Below are positions 8,105 through 15,720 of a stretch of DNA of 64,000 nucleotides, in pieces. Within the stretch, counting starts at the first letter, position 1, and every line of letters starts with the position of its first letter. The DNA is taken from positions 1-64,000 of the forward strand of contig CADCBB010000004.1 in assembly GCA_902799555.1 (NCBI GenBank), given 5' to 3'. The notes below the pieces were generated by a model. It did not search any database and was not told where the DNA came from. It was given only the letters and a program-made list of their open reading frames with translations. The stretch comes from an uncultured Bacteroidales bacterium. Lineage in GTDB: Bacteria; Bacteroidota; Bacteroidia; Bacteroidales; Paludibacteraceae. The translations under genes and the position numbers were made by a program.

Positions 8105-8685
8105 AAACCGCGTTTTTTGAGTTCCTGATAGACGAGATGGACGGGAAAGCCCATGACGTTAAAGTACGAACCCTTCATCTGCGTGCAGGCAATATACCCG
8201 ATCCACTCCTGAACACCATATGCACCGGCCTTGTCATAAGGTCGGTATTTTTGTATGTAGTGATGAATCTCTTCATCGGAAAGATCCGCAAAGGTGACAT
8301 CCGTTTTATCAACGACGGTCGAGATGTCGAGATGTCGAGATGTCAAGACGTCGATAGAAGCGAATGTTACCGCCGTATAGACCTGGTGGGTTTTGCCGCT
8401 GAGGGCGCGGAGCATGGCGAAGGCATCATCGGCATCATGGGGTTTACCGAGCATATGTCCGTCAAGCCAAACGATGGTATCGGCAGTGATAAGGAGTTGG
8501 TTCGGCAGGAGTTGTACCTCGTACGCGCGCGCTTTTGCGCGAGATATATAATAAGGAATGTCGCCTGCCTGCAATTCAGAGGGATAGGTCTCGTCAGCAT
8601 CGATATTGATCGCCGTAAACGGCAGGTCAAGACCTGCCATTAACTCGCGACGTCGCGGACTTTGTGAACCAAGAATAATTTCCAT
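8101..8685 (-). CDS. maf: Maf-family nucleotide pyrophosphatase
   Basis: 194 residues. Maf proteins hydrolyse non-canonical or modified NTPs in the cytoplasm. Seen here: GSQSPRRREL at 6-15, ISRAKARAYE, ADTIVWLDGHMLGKPHD, LSGKTHQVYTAV, and DKAGAYGVQEWIG. Residues about 111-122 (LTSRHLDIST) are encoded by a CTCGACATCTCGA word tract, an expansion absent from typical relatives at this beta-hairpin. The start ATG overlaps the parC stop, so maf is the last gene of the transcript (54-residue protein, parC, maf). Confidence 0.93.
   Translation of the reverse strand: MEIILGSQSPRRRELMAGLDLPFTAINIDADETYPSELQAGDIPYYISRAKARAYEVQLLPNQLLITADTIVWLDGHMLGKPHDADDAFAMLRALSGKTHQVYTAVTFASIDVLTSRHLDISTVVDKTDVTFADLSDEEIHHYIQKYRPYDKAGAYGVQEWIGYIACTQMKGSYFNVMGFPVHLVYQELKKRGF
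8319..8353 (-). repeat. GAGATGTC tract inside maf
   Basis: Tandem CGAGATGT words (about four copies) lie in frame in maf and encode a polar loop. Confidence 0.65.
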
Positions 8686-11312
8686 CAGAAAAGATCGAGT
8701 TGCGTATCTTTGGGCGGTTCTATTGTCATAGGGACGCCGTCGATGTCGATTTCATTCGAGACCTCGATATCTCGAGATGACGACTCCTCGACGGGAGATT
8801 CATCAGAAGGTTCTTCTTCCGGAAGGGGCTCCGGTTCAACAGGAGCCGGGGTTATATCTTCGATAGAAGCGACTTCGAGGGTCGTGACACGTTTTCCTTT
8901 GGCACGCGCCGACTTATCATCGATGAAGTCCTCCATGAGGATATCCAGCGGTTCGCGGTTCTCATCCTTGAAAAGCACGCGGAAGGTTGCTTCTGCGCGA
9001 TCGGAGAGCACTTCTATACGGGAGTCTTTGTCATCGCCCAGGAAGGATTGGAGTTTCGCTTGCGCGTCATCCAGTTTGAAGCGTTTGCCGTAGTAATATT
9101 TGAGTTCGCCGTTCCATTGGATGAGCGACCATATCTTTTCGGGATCGAGTTTCTCGATACGCAGGATGTTATCCTCGAAATGAGCCGTAGGATCGAAGGA
9201 TGTGGTATAATAGGTACCATCGTTCTGAATGACGAGGATGCGATCTTCGTCAAAGAACTCGCCCAGATAGATGCCGTGCTCGTCGTAGTTGACACGGAGT
9301 ACATCGGCATCGAACCATACCTTACGACCTCCGAGCGTCGAATGGCCTTTCTTACTGAGGGTGATAGACTTGACGTCGAATTTCGTGAGCACGTTTCCAC
9401 GTGCCGTACGGGACTTAACGGCTAACTCGGACAAGTCCTTGAAGACCTCGAGTTTCTTGAGATGGAGAGCAGGCTTGAGCGTGACTTTAATCGTCTCGGC
9501 TTCGCCGTTGGGGTTCGCCGTAAAATATACCACTTTCGATCCGGGCTTGCCTTGAGTGAGGTCATATTCCTTATCACGCGTCACGCCGGTGACGTTGAAG
9601 CGCTTCATGAAATAGATACCCTTCTTACCGTCTCGATAAACGACGTTATAGACCGTGCGTTCGTCTCCACGATGGAAGATAGCTATATGGAGGATGTCGG
9701 TGCCGATAAAAAGTTTCTCGGCTACCTTAACGACCTTGTACTTTCCGTCTTTATGAAAGACAATGAGCTCGTCCATATCGGAGCAGTTGAAGAGGAACTC
9801 ATCTTTCTTGAGGCCCGTACCGACAAAGCCTTCGTCCCAATTGATATAGAGTTTCTCGTTGTTCTCAACAACCGCTTTGACGTTGATCGCGCCGAAGTTA
9901 CGCACTTCTGTACGACGCGGATAGGCCTCACCGTATTTCTTTTTGAGCATCTCGAACCACGCGATCGTATAGTCGGTGAGGTGGTTGAGATTCTTGACAC
10001 AAGCTTTGATCTTCTTCTCGAGATCCTTCATCAGCTCGTCCGCTTTCTTGGAGTCAAACTTGGTGATACGGATCATGCGTATCTCGAAGAGTTTCTCGAT
10101 ATCCTCAGGACGCACCTCACGAATGAGTTGAGGTTTGAACGGCATAAGGGCCTCATCGACGAACTCGATGAGTTTCTCTTTGTTGGGCGCATTCTCGTAG
10201 CCTTCCTGCTTATAGATTCGGTTCTCGATGAAGATCTTTTCCAGCGAGGTGTAGAAGTATTTCTCTTCAAGTTCGCCTTTCTCGATTTCCAATTCCCATT
10301 TAAGGAGGGCTTTGGTGTTGTCGCACGAGAGTTTGAGCAGGTTGCTGACCGAAGTAAAGATCGGTTTTTTATCCTGTACGACACAGCAGTTCGGCGAGAT
10401 ATTCACCTCGCAGTCCGTGAAAGCATAGAGGGCATCAATCGCTTTGTCGGAAGACGAACCGGGCGCCAGTTGCACGACGATACGTGCCGACTCAGCAGTG
10501 AAGTCGTCGACCTTACGGATCTTGATCTTACCTTTCTGGTTCGCCTTGATGATGGTCTCGATGATCTTGGAGGTCGTCGTACCAAACGGGATCTCCGTGA
10601 TGACAAGCGTCTTGTTGTCATCGGTCTTGGTGATACGCGCACGTATCTTCACCGAACCTCCGCGCTCACCGTCGTTGTATTTGGTGACGTCGATGACGCC
10701 GCCCGTAGGGAAGTCGGGATAGAGCGCGAACTCTTCGTTACGCAGATAGGCGAGCGAAGCGTCACACAGCTCGTTAAAGTTATGCGGCAAAATCTTCGAA
10801 TTGAGACCAACGGCGATACCCTCAACGCCTTGCGCCAATAAAAGCGGGAACTTAACGGGAAGGTGAATGGGTTCATTCTTACGTCCGTCATAGGACTTCA
10901 TCCACTCGGTGGTCTTGGGATTAAAGACCGTCTCAAGGGCGAATTTGGAGAGGCGCGCCTCTATATAACGTGGAGCCGCAGCGCCATCTCCGGTAAGGAT
11001 ATTTCCCCAGTTTCCTTGGCAATCAATAAGCAGATCTTTCTGACCCAGCTGAACGAGTGCGTCACCGATGGAAGCATCACCGTGCGGGTGATACTGCATG
11101 GTCTGACCGACGATGTTCGCCACCTTGTTGAACTTACCGTCATCGACGCACTTCATAGCGTGCAATATACGGCGTTGCACAGGCTTAAGACCATCCTCGA
11201 TCGCCGGGACAGCACGTTCGAGTATCACATACGAAGCATAGTCCAGGAACCAATCCTGGTACATGCCTGTCAAATGATACTTCACTGCATCATTGAAACC
11301 GCCTTGAGCCAT
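8685..11312 (-). CDS. parC: DNA topoisomerase IV subunit A (ParC/GyrA family)
   Basis: 875 residues. The breakage-reunion domain begins at residue 10 (YHLTGMYQDWFLDYASYVILERAVP), and the catalytic Tyr is Y116 in AAAPRYIEAR. A C-terminal beta-pinwheel region follows, ending in an acidic low-complexity tail (PEPLPEEEPSDESP) and QLDLF. The form is the Bacteroidetes ParC rather than GyrA: the long KKADELMKDLEKKI coiled region is present and no clear GyrA box is seen. Part of the tail (about 840-852) is encoded by a CTCGAGAT tract. It starts six bases after the stop of a 54-residue membrane protein and overlaps maf by one base. Confidence 0.92.
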   Translation of the reverse strand: MAQGGFNDAVKYHLTGMYQDWFLDYASYVILERAVPAIEDGLKPVQRRILHAMKCVDDGKFNKVANIVGQTMQYHPHGDASIGDALVQLGQKDLLIDCQGNWGNILTGDGAAAPRYIEARLSKFALETVFNPKTTEWMKSYDGRKNEPIHLPVKFPLLLAQGVEGIAVGLNSKILPHNFNELCDASLAYLRNEEFALYPDFPTGGVIDVTKYNDGERGGSVKIRARITKTDDNKTLVITEIPFGTTTSKIIETIIKANQKGKIKIRKVDDFTAESARIVVQLAPGSSSDKAIDALYAFTDCEVNISPNCCVVQDKKPIFTSVSNLLKLSCDNTKALLKWELEIEKGELEEKYFYTSLEKIFIENRIYKQEGYENAPNKEKLIEFVDEALMPFKPQLIREVRPEDIEKLFEIRMIRITKFDSKKADELMKDLEKKIKACVKNLNHLTDYTIAWFEMLKKKYGEAYPRRTEVRNFGAINVKAVVENNEKLYINWDEGFVGTGLKKDEFLFNCSDMDELIVFHKDGKYKVVKVAEKLFIGTDILHIAIFHRGDERTVYNVVYRDGKKGIYFMKRFNVTGVTRDKEYDLTQGKPGSKVVYFTANPNGEAETIKVTLKPALHLKKLEVFKDLSELAVKSRTARGNVLTKFDVKSITLSKKGHSTLGGRKVWFDADVLRVNYDEHGIYLGEFFDEDRILVIQNDGTYYTTSFDPTAHFEDNILRIEKLDPEKIWSLIQWNGELKYYYGKRFKLDDAQAKLQSFLGDDKDSRIEVLSDRAEATFRVLFKDENREPLDILMEDFIDDKSARAKGKRVTTLEVASIEDITPAPVEPEPLPEEEPSDESPVEESSSRDIEVSNEIDIDGVPMTIEPPKDTQLDLF
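8757..8795 (-). repeat. CTCGAGAT tract in the parC tail
   Basis: GAGACCTCGATATCTCGAGA-type words encode SSSRDIEVSNE in the acidic tail of ParC. The same word family occurs at 48984-49020 and 48406-48436. Confidence 0.6.
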
Positions 11313-11318
11313 TCGTTA

Positions 11319-11483
11319 TCAGCCTTTTCTGTTGATACGAATATAAACGATGATACCTGCTAACTCGAGAAGCATTGCTATGATTAACAATGCGTTATCA
11401 GCCACAGCCCATTTGTAAACCGCAAGGCAAATGAAACCCAACAGAAGGAGGATTACTCCAAAATACTTCCTAACACTACTCAT
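11319..11483 (-). CDS. 54-residue two-helix membrane protein upstream of parC
   Basis: ATG at 11483, TGA at 11321-11319. The translation MSSVRKYFGV... has two hydrophobic stretches (about 9-23 and 29-48) separated by KWAVADN, and ends NRKG. It begins about 29 bases after a good promoter (11512-11542) and ends six bases before parC, so the promoter, frame and spacing all support a real gene. Function unknown. No close family is recognised. Confidence 0.7.
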   Translation of the reverse strand: MSSVRKYFGVILLLLGFICLAVYKWAVADNALLIIAMLLELAGIIVYIRINRKG

Positions 11484-11511
11484 TTTCTTAGTCCTTAATT
11501 AATTTGCGGTG

Positions 11512-11542
11512 CAAATTTACTGCTTTTTTTTGGAATATGCAA
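11512..11542 (-). promoter_or_regulatory. promoter for the small membrane protein-parC-maf unit
   Basis: On the minus strand TTG (11542-11540), 20 bases, TAAATTTG (11519-11512). It lies just past the end of dprA. Confidence 0.65.
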
Positions 11543-11566
11543 GTTTTCTTGAAATTTTCTTCTTTT

Positions 11567-12640
11567 TTATCGCACAAAACGATAAATTCCGCCCGGAAGG
11601 GAGCGAATGAGTCCTTGAATCTCCAATTCCATAAGGTCTGAAGACACATCGCTATAGGGTCTTTCGGTCTCCATAACGATAAGGTTGATATGCAATCCTT
11701 CTTCGGCTTCCTGTAGTTTTTGAAGGATGGCTTGTTGAGTAAGCGGGAGATCATCCCGAAGTCCCACTAGTTCTGTTTGAAGAGCCTGAGGTTGCGCGGT
11801 TTTCGGCGTCCAATGCATGGCTGCAATCAGATCAGATGCGCAGGTGATAAGGGATGCTTTATGGGTACGAATGAGGGTATTACATCCCATGGACGATATA
11901 TCAGTAGGACGCGCCGGAAAAGCGAACAAATCCCGATTATAATCATTCGCCATATGGGCGGTGATGAGACTTCCGCCGCGCTCTTTGGATTCGACGACGA
12001 CTACGGCATCAGCCAAGCCGGCGACTATACGGTTACGCTGCACAAAAAGCGGTGCGAGAGGCTCCGTACCGGAAGGGAATTCGGTGAGTAATCCGCCATG
12101 TTCCAGCGAAGCAACCGCTTCGGGACGATGCTGGTACGGATAGATACGATCGAGGCCGTGAGCCGGGACAATAATGGTAGGTACGCCGTATTGGATAGCC
12201 GCTCTATGGGCTGCGATATCAATGCCGTAGGCGCCTCCGCTAACGATAGTAACGGAATCCAATTGTTCTTGCAGATCCCGCACAAGGGCTTCGGTTAATT
12301 CCTTGCCCCGTTGGGAAGCCTGACGTGTACCGACGATTGAGACGATATGGCCATCCGAGGGATGGAGGTTGCCCTTTCCGTAAAGAACCATAGGCCTATC
12401 AGGACATTGACGAAGGCGATAGGGATAGTCTTCGTCTGCCAGTGTCCAGACACGAATACCATGCGCCATGATCCACTCCAGCTCTTTCTGCGCACGATCG
12501 AGACAAGCCTGTTGGTCCGGTTCATCAATAGTTTGCCAAGCCTCCTCCGCCGATCCGTACTGATCGAGGAGGGAAAGCGCTTTGCGCAACCGGTTGCGGT
12601 AAAGCAGACTTAACGCGATGTCGTAGAGAGGCGTTGCCAT
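11567..12640 (-). CDS. dprA: DNA-processing protein DprA
   Basis: 357 residues. DprA loads RecA on incoming single-stranded DNA during natural transformation. An N-terminal helical domain is followed by the Rossmann-like DprA core (IVGTRQASQRG, SGGAYGIDIAAHRAA, PAHGLDRIYPYQH, RNRIVAGLADAVVVVE, FAFPARP) and a C-terminal winged helix (TQQAILQKL, DLMELEIQGLIRSLPGGIYRF). It overlaps the VanZ-like gene by 31 bases and is probably the last gene of a unit that starts at 14273. Confidence 0.95.
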   Translation of the reverse strand: MATPLYDIALSLLYRNRLRKALSLLDQYGSAEEAWQTIDEPDQQACLDRAQKELEWIMAHGIRVWTLADEDYPYRLRQCPDRPMVLYGKGNLHPSDGHIVSIVGTRQASQRGKELTEALVRDLQEQLDSVTIVSGGAYGIDIAAHRAAIQYGVPTIIVPAHGLDRIYPYQHRPEAVASLEHGGLLTEFPSGTEPLAPLFVQRNRIVAGLADAVVVVESKERGGSLITAHMANDYNRDLFAFPARPTDISSMGCNTLIRTHKASLITCASDLIAAMHWTPKTAQPQALQTELVGLRDDLPLTQQAILQKLQEAEEGLHINLIVMETERPYSDVSSDLMELEIQGLIRSLPGGIYRFVR

Positions 12641-12942
12641 AAGATTGCAAGGATGATAGCTATTGTGGCCCCCACAAAGTCCGCTAAGAGATCAAGCCAT
12701 TCGCCGGAACGGGTGAGCGTGCAATAATGTTGGAGCAGTTCGAGTAAAGCACCGTAGAGCGTTACGCCTACGATGATCCATACCGGGCGTTTTATTGCCA
12801 GCCACCAGGAAGCGGCAAGGCAGGCATAAAGGATGGCATGCATGAGTTTATCATTGAGCGATACGGAGGGCATATAACTGCTCTCCGTAAGACTCATAAT
12901 CGCGATCCCTACCGTGATACACACGGCAGGCAGATACTTCAT
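12610..12942 (-). CDS. VanZ-family membrane protein
   Basis: About 110 residues when started at ATG 12942 (MKYLPAVCITVG). An upstream extension of the frame would run into upp, and its codons there are upp in another frame. Four hydrophobic helices with the VanZ signature: LNDKLMHAILY (the conserved D-K-xxH), then LYGALLELLQ and EWLDLLADFVGA. Function in this context is unknown; VanZ-like proteins are common single-gene membrane proteins in Bacteroidales. It overlaps dprA. Confidence 0.8.
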   Translation of the reverse strand: MKYLPAVCITVGIAIMSLTESSYMPSVSLNDKLMHAILYACLAASWWLAIKRPVWIIVGVTLYGALLELLQHYCTLTRSGEWLDLLADFVGATIAIILAILWQRLSTTSR

Positions 12943-12952
12943 ATAAGATGTG

Positions 12953-13627
12953 TTACGAACGATCGGACAGATGTATTTTTGTTCCGTAACACAAATCTCC
13001 GGCATCGCCTAAACCCGGGACGATATATTTCTTATCGTTGAGGATTGGATCGACAGCCGCGCACCAAAGTGTAACGTCATCGCTGTCTTTGAGTGCATTG
13101 CGCATGTATTCGATGGACTTCGGCGTAGCAATCGCACAGCAGAGATGGGTATGAGTCGGTTTTCCATGTCTGAGGAGGGCCAGATAACCTACCTCCATCG
13201 ACATACCGGTTGCCAACATAGGATCGACCACGATAAGGGTCTTACCGTCAATAGCCGGCGCTGCCATGTATTCGGCCACAATCTCCAACTCACCTTTGTC
13301 GTTTACACGACGGTAAGCACTCAAGAAAGCATTCTCAGCGTTGTCAAAGATATTGAGGAAACCCTGATGCAACGGAAGACCGGCACGAAGGATAGTAGCG
13401 AGCACGAGGTTATCGGAGATCGTGTTCACAGGCGCTACGCCGAGGGGCGTTTGTACGTCGGTATGCTCATAATTGAGGGTCTTGCTGACCTCGATCGCCA
13501 TGAACTCACCGATACGCTCGATGTTACGACGGAAACGGAGACGATCTTTTTGGATCTCCACGTCACGTATCTCGCGCAGGTATTGGTTGAGCACACTATT
13601 GTGCTCAGAGAGGTTGATGACTTTCAT
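12953..13627 (-). CDS. upp: Uracil phosphoribosyltransferase
   Basis: 224 residues from ATG 13627 (MKVINLSEHN). The frame extends 24 codons further upstream, but that part lies inside the preceding gene, whose stop ends two bases before this ATG. It makes UMP from uracil and PRPP. Seen: RRNIERIGEFMAIE, TILRAGLPLHQGFL, the PRPP loop VVDPMLATGMSM, and the C-terminal uracil-binding YIVPGLGDAGDLCYGT. It lies in a tight unit with the coiled-coil gene upstream and the vanZ-like gene downstream. Confidence 0.94.
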   Translation of the reverse strand: MKVINLSEHNSVLNQYLREIRDVEIQKDRLRFRRNIERIGEFMAIEVSKTLNYEHTDVQTPLGVAPVNTISDNLVLATILRAGLPLHQGFLNIFDNAENAFLSAYRRVNDKGELEIVAEYMAAPAIDGKTLIVVDPMLATGMSMEVGYLALLRHGKPTHTHLCCAIATPKSIEYMRNALKDSDDVTLWCAAVDPILNDKKYIVPGLGDAGDLCYGTKIHLSDRS

Positions 13628-13628
13628 A

Positions 13629-14273
13629 TTATTGCATGTTTTTAGCTGCTTTCTGCTCTGCTTTGACAGCTGCGGTAAGCTCTTTGAGTTGTGCCTCAAG
13701 TTCTTTCAGTTCAGCGTCTTTCTGGGTAACCTCCATGTTGAAGTTCTGCAGGGTAGTTTGCCAGTTCTGAATTGAGGTCTCGAGCTCAGCAATACCGCGT
13801 TGACGCTCTGCTACTTCACGAAGAGCATACCCCAACTCTTTCTGCTCTTTCTCTAACATCTCCGAATAAGCATCACGTGCACCTTGGTTGAGACGTTTTT
13901 GGCCATTGAGCTTACGTTGCTGATTCTCAACGGTTTTCTGCATACCCTTGAGAGTAGACTCTTCCTGCGAATAGATTTTCTTGAGCGAAGCAGTCATTTT
14001 CGAAGCATCCTTGAGCGAAGATGCCATCTCTTTGGCATGCGCCTGCTCATCTTTGAACTCCGCTTTAGCGGCTTTGAGTTGGTTTACATTCTCATCCAGC
14101 GCCTGCGAAGCCACATCCAATGAAGCGCGATACATCATCGGCTCAGAGATGTAGAGGGCACGGAGCGAATCCAATTTAACATCTGCGATACGAATGCTGA
14201 GGGGAGTAACATGCTGCGCAAAAGCGCTCAGCCCAAATGCCAAAAAGGCGACTGCAAAAATAGATTTTTTCAT
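13629..14273 (-). CDS. Secreted coiled-coil protein
   Basis: 214 residues. A signal peptide (MKKSIFAVAFLAFGLSAFA, cut before QHV) is followed by an almost continuous heptad-rich coiled coil from about residue 50 to the end (LKAAKAEFKDEQ, QKTVENQQRKL, KDAELKELEAQLKEL). It is periplasmic or surface-attached. It has the look of Skp/OmpH-like chaperones but no specific family signature is visible, so function is left open. First gene of the unit with upp, vanZ-like and dprA; promoter at 14315-14346. Confidence 0.75.
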   Translation of the reverse strand: MKKSIFAVAFLAFGLSAFAQHVTPLSIRIADVKLDSLRALYISEPMMYRASLDVASQALDENVNQLKAAKAEFKDEQAHAKEMASSLKDASKMTASLKKIYSQEESTLKGMQKTVENQQRKLNGQKRLNQGARDAYSEMLEKEQKELGYALREVAERQRGIAELETSIQNWQTTLQNFNMEVTQKDAELKELEAQLKELTAAVKAEQKAAKNMQ

Positions 14274-14314
14274 TGTTTTTATGATTTTTTAGATGAATAT
14301 GCGCTAATTCGCTG

Positions 14315-14346
14315 CAAAGATACTACAAAATTTGCATATATGCAAA
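14315..14346 (-). promoter_or_regulatory. promoter of the coiled-coil/upp/dprA unit
   Basis: On the minus strand TTTG (14346-14343), 20 bases, TATCTTTG (14322-14315). The TTTG is one half of the palindrome at 14331-14346, whose other half is the -33 box of the divergent gene. Confidence 0.75.
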
Positions 14347-14362
14347 AAAAAGTGTAATTTTG
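14331..14362 (+). promoter_or_regulatory. promoter of the DUF5063-exonuclease-phosphatase unit
   Basis: TTTG (14331-14334), 20 bases, TAATTTTG (14355-14362), 22 bases before the ATG at 14385. The -33 box is part of the 16-base palindrome TTTGCATATATGCAAA. Confidence 0.8.
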
Positions 14363-14384
14363 CAGCGTTTTTATTCATCCAAGT

Positions 14385-14897
14385 ATGCAATCTTACATTT
14401 ATAAGGACAGTACGATCGCTTTTGTTACGGCTGCTGCGCAGGCCTGTCTGCTGATAGAGAAAGTGCAGGAATACGATCGAGAAGAATGGCGCGAACAGAT
14501 GATGCGGTTATTGCCGGTGTTGTATCTGCGGGCGCGGTTATTGGAAGAGGCTGAGCCAATGATGGACGAAGAGCCTCAGCGTTTTGTGACGGAAGAGGAT
14601 TATAACTTCGCGTTAGTGGGCATCCGCGAAATGATGGGTACAGACGATGCCTATCTGGATGTCTTCGTGGACGGAGGGATCTATACCGATGAGGTTCAGA
14701 CCTCCTATATCTCCGAGGGCTTGGCCGACATCTATCAGGAGTTGAAGGATTTAGCCGCTGCTTTTCAGACAGGCGAGGAGCCTATTATGAATGACGCAGT
14801 AGTGATATGCCGACAGGCTTTCTTGGATAGTTGGGGTCGCAAACTATTAGCTGTATTAAGAGCACTACATGAGATATCAGACGCCTCATATCAGTAA
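14385..14897 (+). CDS. DUF5063-family protein
   Basis: 170 residues, acidic, predicted all-helical and soluble (many Glu/Asp; YDREEWREQMMRLLPVLYLRA, TEEDYNFALVGIREMMG, YISEGLADIYQELKDL). It matches the DUF5063 proteins that in Bacteroidales are regularly encoded immediately before a 3'-5' exonuclease, as here. The two genes overlap by 29 bases, which suggests translational coupling. Biochemical function unknown. Confidence 0.75.
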   Translation: MQSYIYKDSTIAFVTAAAQACLLIEKVQEYDREEWREQMMRLLPVLYLRARLLEEAEPMMDEEPQRFVTEEDYNFALVGIREMMGTDDAYLDVFVDGGIYTDEVQTSYISEGLADIYQELKDLAAAFQTGEEPIMNDAVVICRQAFLDSWGRKLLAVLRALHEISDASYQ

Positions 14898-15720
14898 AGA
14901 CCTGCTCCAATGGATGCCGCTGGCAGCCTTTGAGGGTGAAGTGGTAGTAGTGGATAAGCCGGAACAAGTCGTGGAGGCGGTAAGTTATCTGCGTACGCAG
15001 CCTATTGTGGGCGTAGATACGGAGGCACGGCCGAGTTTTCAGAGGGGGATTCATTACCCGACGGCATTGGTACAGATAGCGAGTCATGAACGGTGCTACC
15101 TATTTCGTTTGACGCATATCGGCATGCCGCAAGAGTTAGCGGATTTCTTTGCGGACGAGAAGATCTGCAAGGTAGGACTGGCATTCAAGGACGATATCAA
15201 CGGACTACGAAGAAGACGCAATTTCACGCCGGCTAACTGCGTAGATATCCAGAAGATGGTAACGCAATACGGGATTTTGGATTTAGGGCTTCAGAAGTTA
15301 TTCGCTATCTGTTTCGGAAAGAAGATATCGAAGTCCCAGCAGTTAACCAATTGGGAGAACAGCCATCTAACGCCGGAACAGGCGCGGTACGCGAGTACAG
15401 ACGCTTGGGCTACCTTGTTGATCTACGAGGACTTGCTGAAACACGAACGCTTGACGCCGGAAGAGGTGAGTGCATTGCAGCGCGAAGAGAAAGAGCGAAT
15501 GATCGAGCATCAGCAGGAGATACAGGATCAGCGGCTACGGGAACAGGGGATCGAACCGCCGCCTCATTTGACGCCGGAAGAGAGGGCAGAACATCAACGG
15601 GCCAAGCGGCGCGAAGCACGCAAACGGAAACGGCAAAACAAACAGAAACGCAATAATGAAAAGAACAATCCTTTTGGCGGCGCTGCTGATAGTAGCCCTC
15701 GCCGTAAGCGCGGAAATTAA
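14869..15720 (+). CDS. DEDDy 3'-5' exonuclease (RNase D-like)
   Basis: 283 residues. The exonuclease domain spans about 25-195: motif I VGVDTEARPSF (DxE), motif II KVGLAFKDDINGL (D), motif III YASTDAWATLLIYEDL (Y..D). The tail (about 200-283) is highly charged, Arg/Lys/Glu-rich (RAEHQRAKRREARKRKRQNK), and probably binds nucleic acid. It cleaves RNA or DNA from the 3' end; the natural substrate is not known. It overlaps DUF5063 upstream (29 bases) and the phosphatase downstream (65 bases). Confidence 0.88.
   Translation: MRYQTPHISKDLLQWMPLAAFEGEVVVVDKPEQVVEAVSYLRTQPIVGVDTEARPSFQRGIHYPTALVQIASHERCYLFRLTHIGMPQELADFFADEKICKVGLAFKDDINGLRRRRNFTPANCVDIQKMVTQYGILDLGLQKLFAICFGKKISKSQQLTNWENSHLTPEQARYASTDAWATLLIYEDLLKHERLTPEEVSALQREEKERMIEHQQEIQDQRLREQGIEPPPHLTPEERAEHQRAKRREARKRKRQNKQKRNNEKNNPFGGAADSSPRRKRGN

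Noticed and set aside
9462..10841. Long plus-strand frame opposite parC
   Set aside because: parC motifs are complete on the minus strand; the plus frame is a shadow.
13628..13699. Longer N terminus for upp
   Set aside because: The extra 24 codons lie inside the preceding coiled-coil gene; the ATG at 13627 matches the family start.
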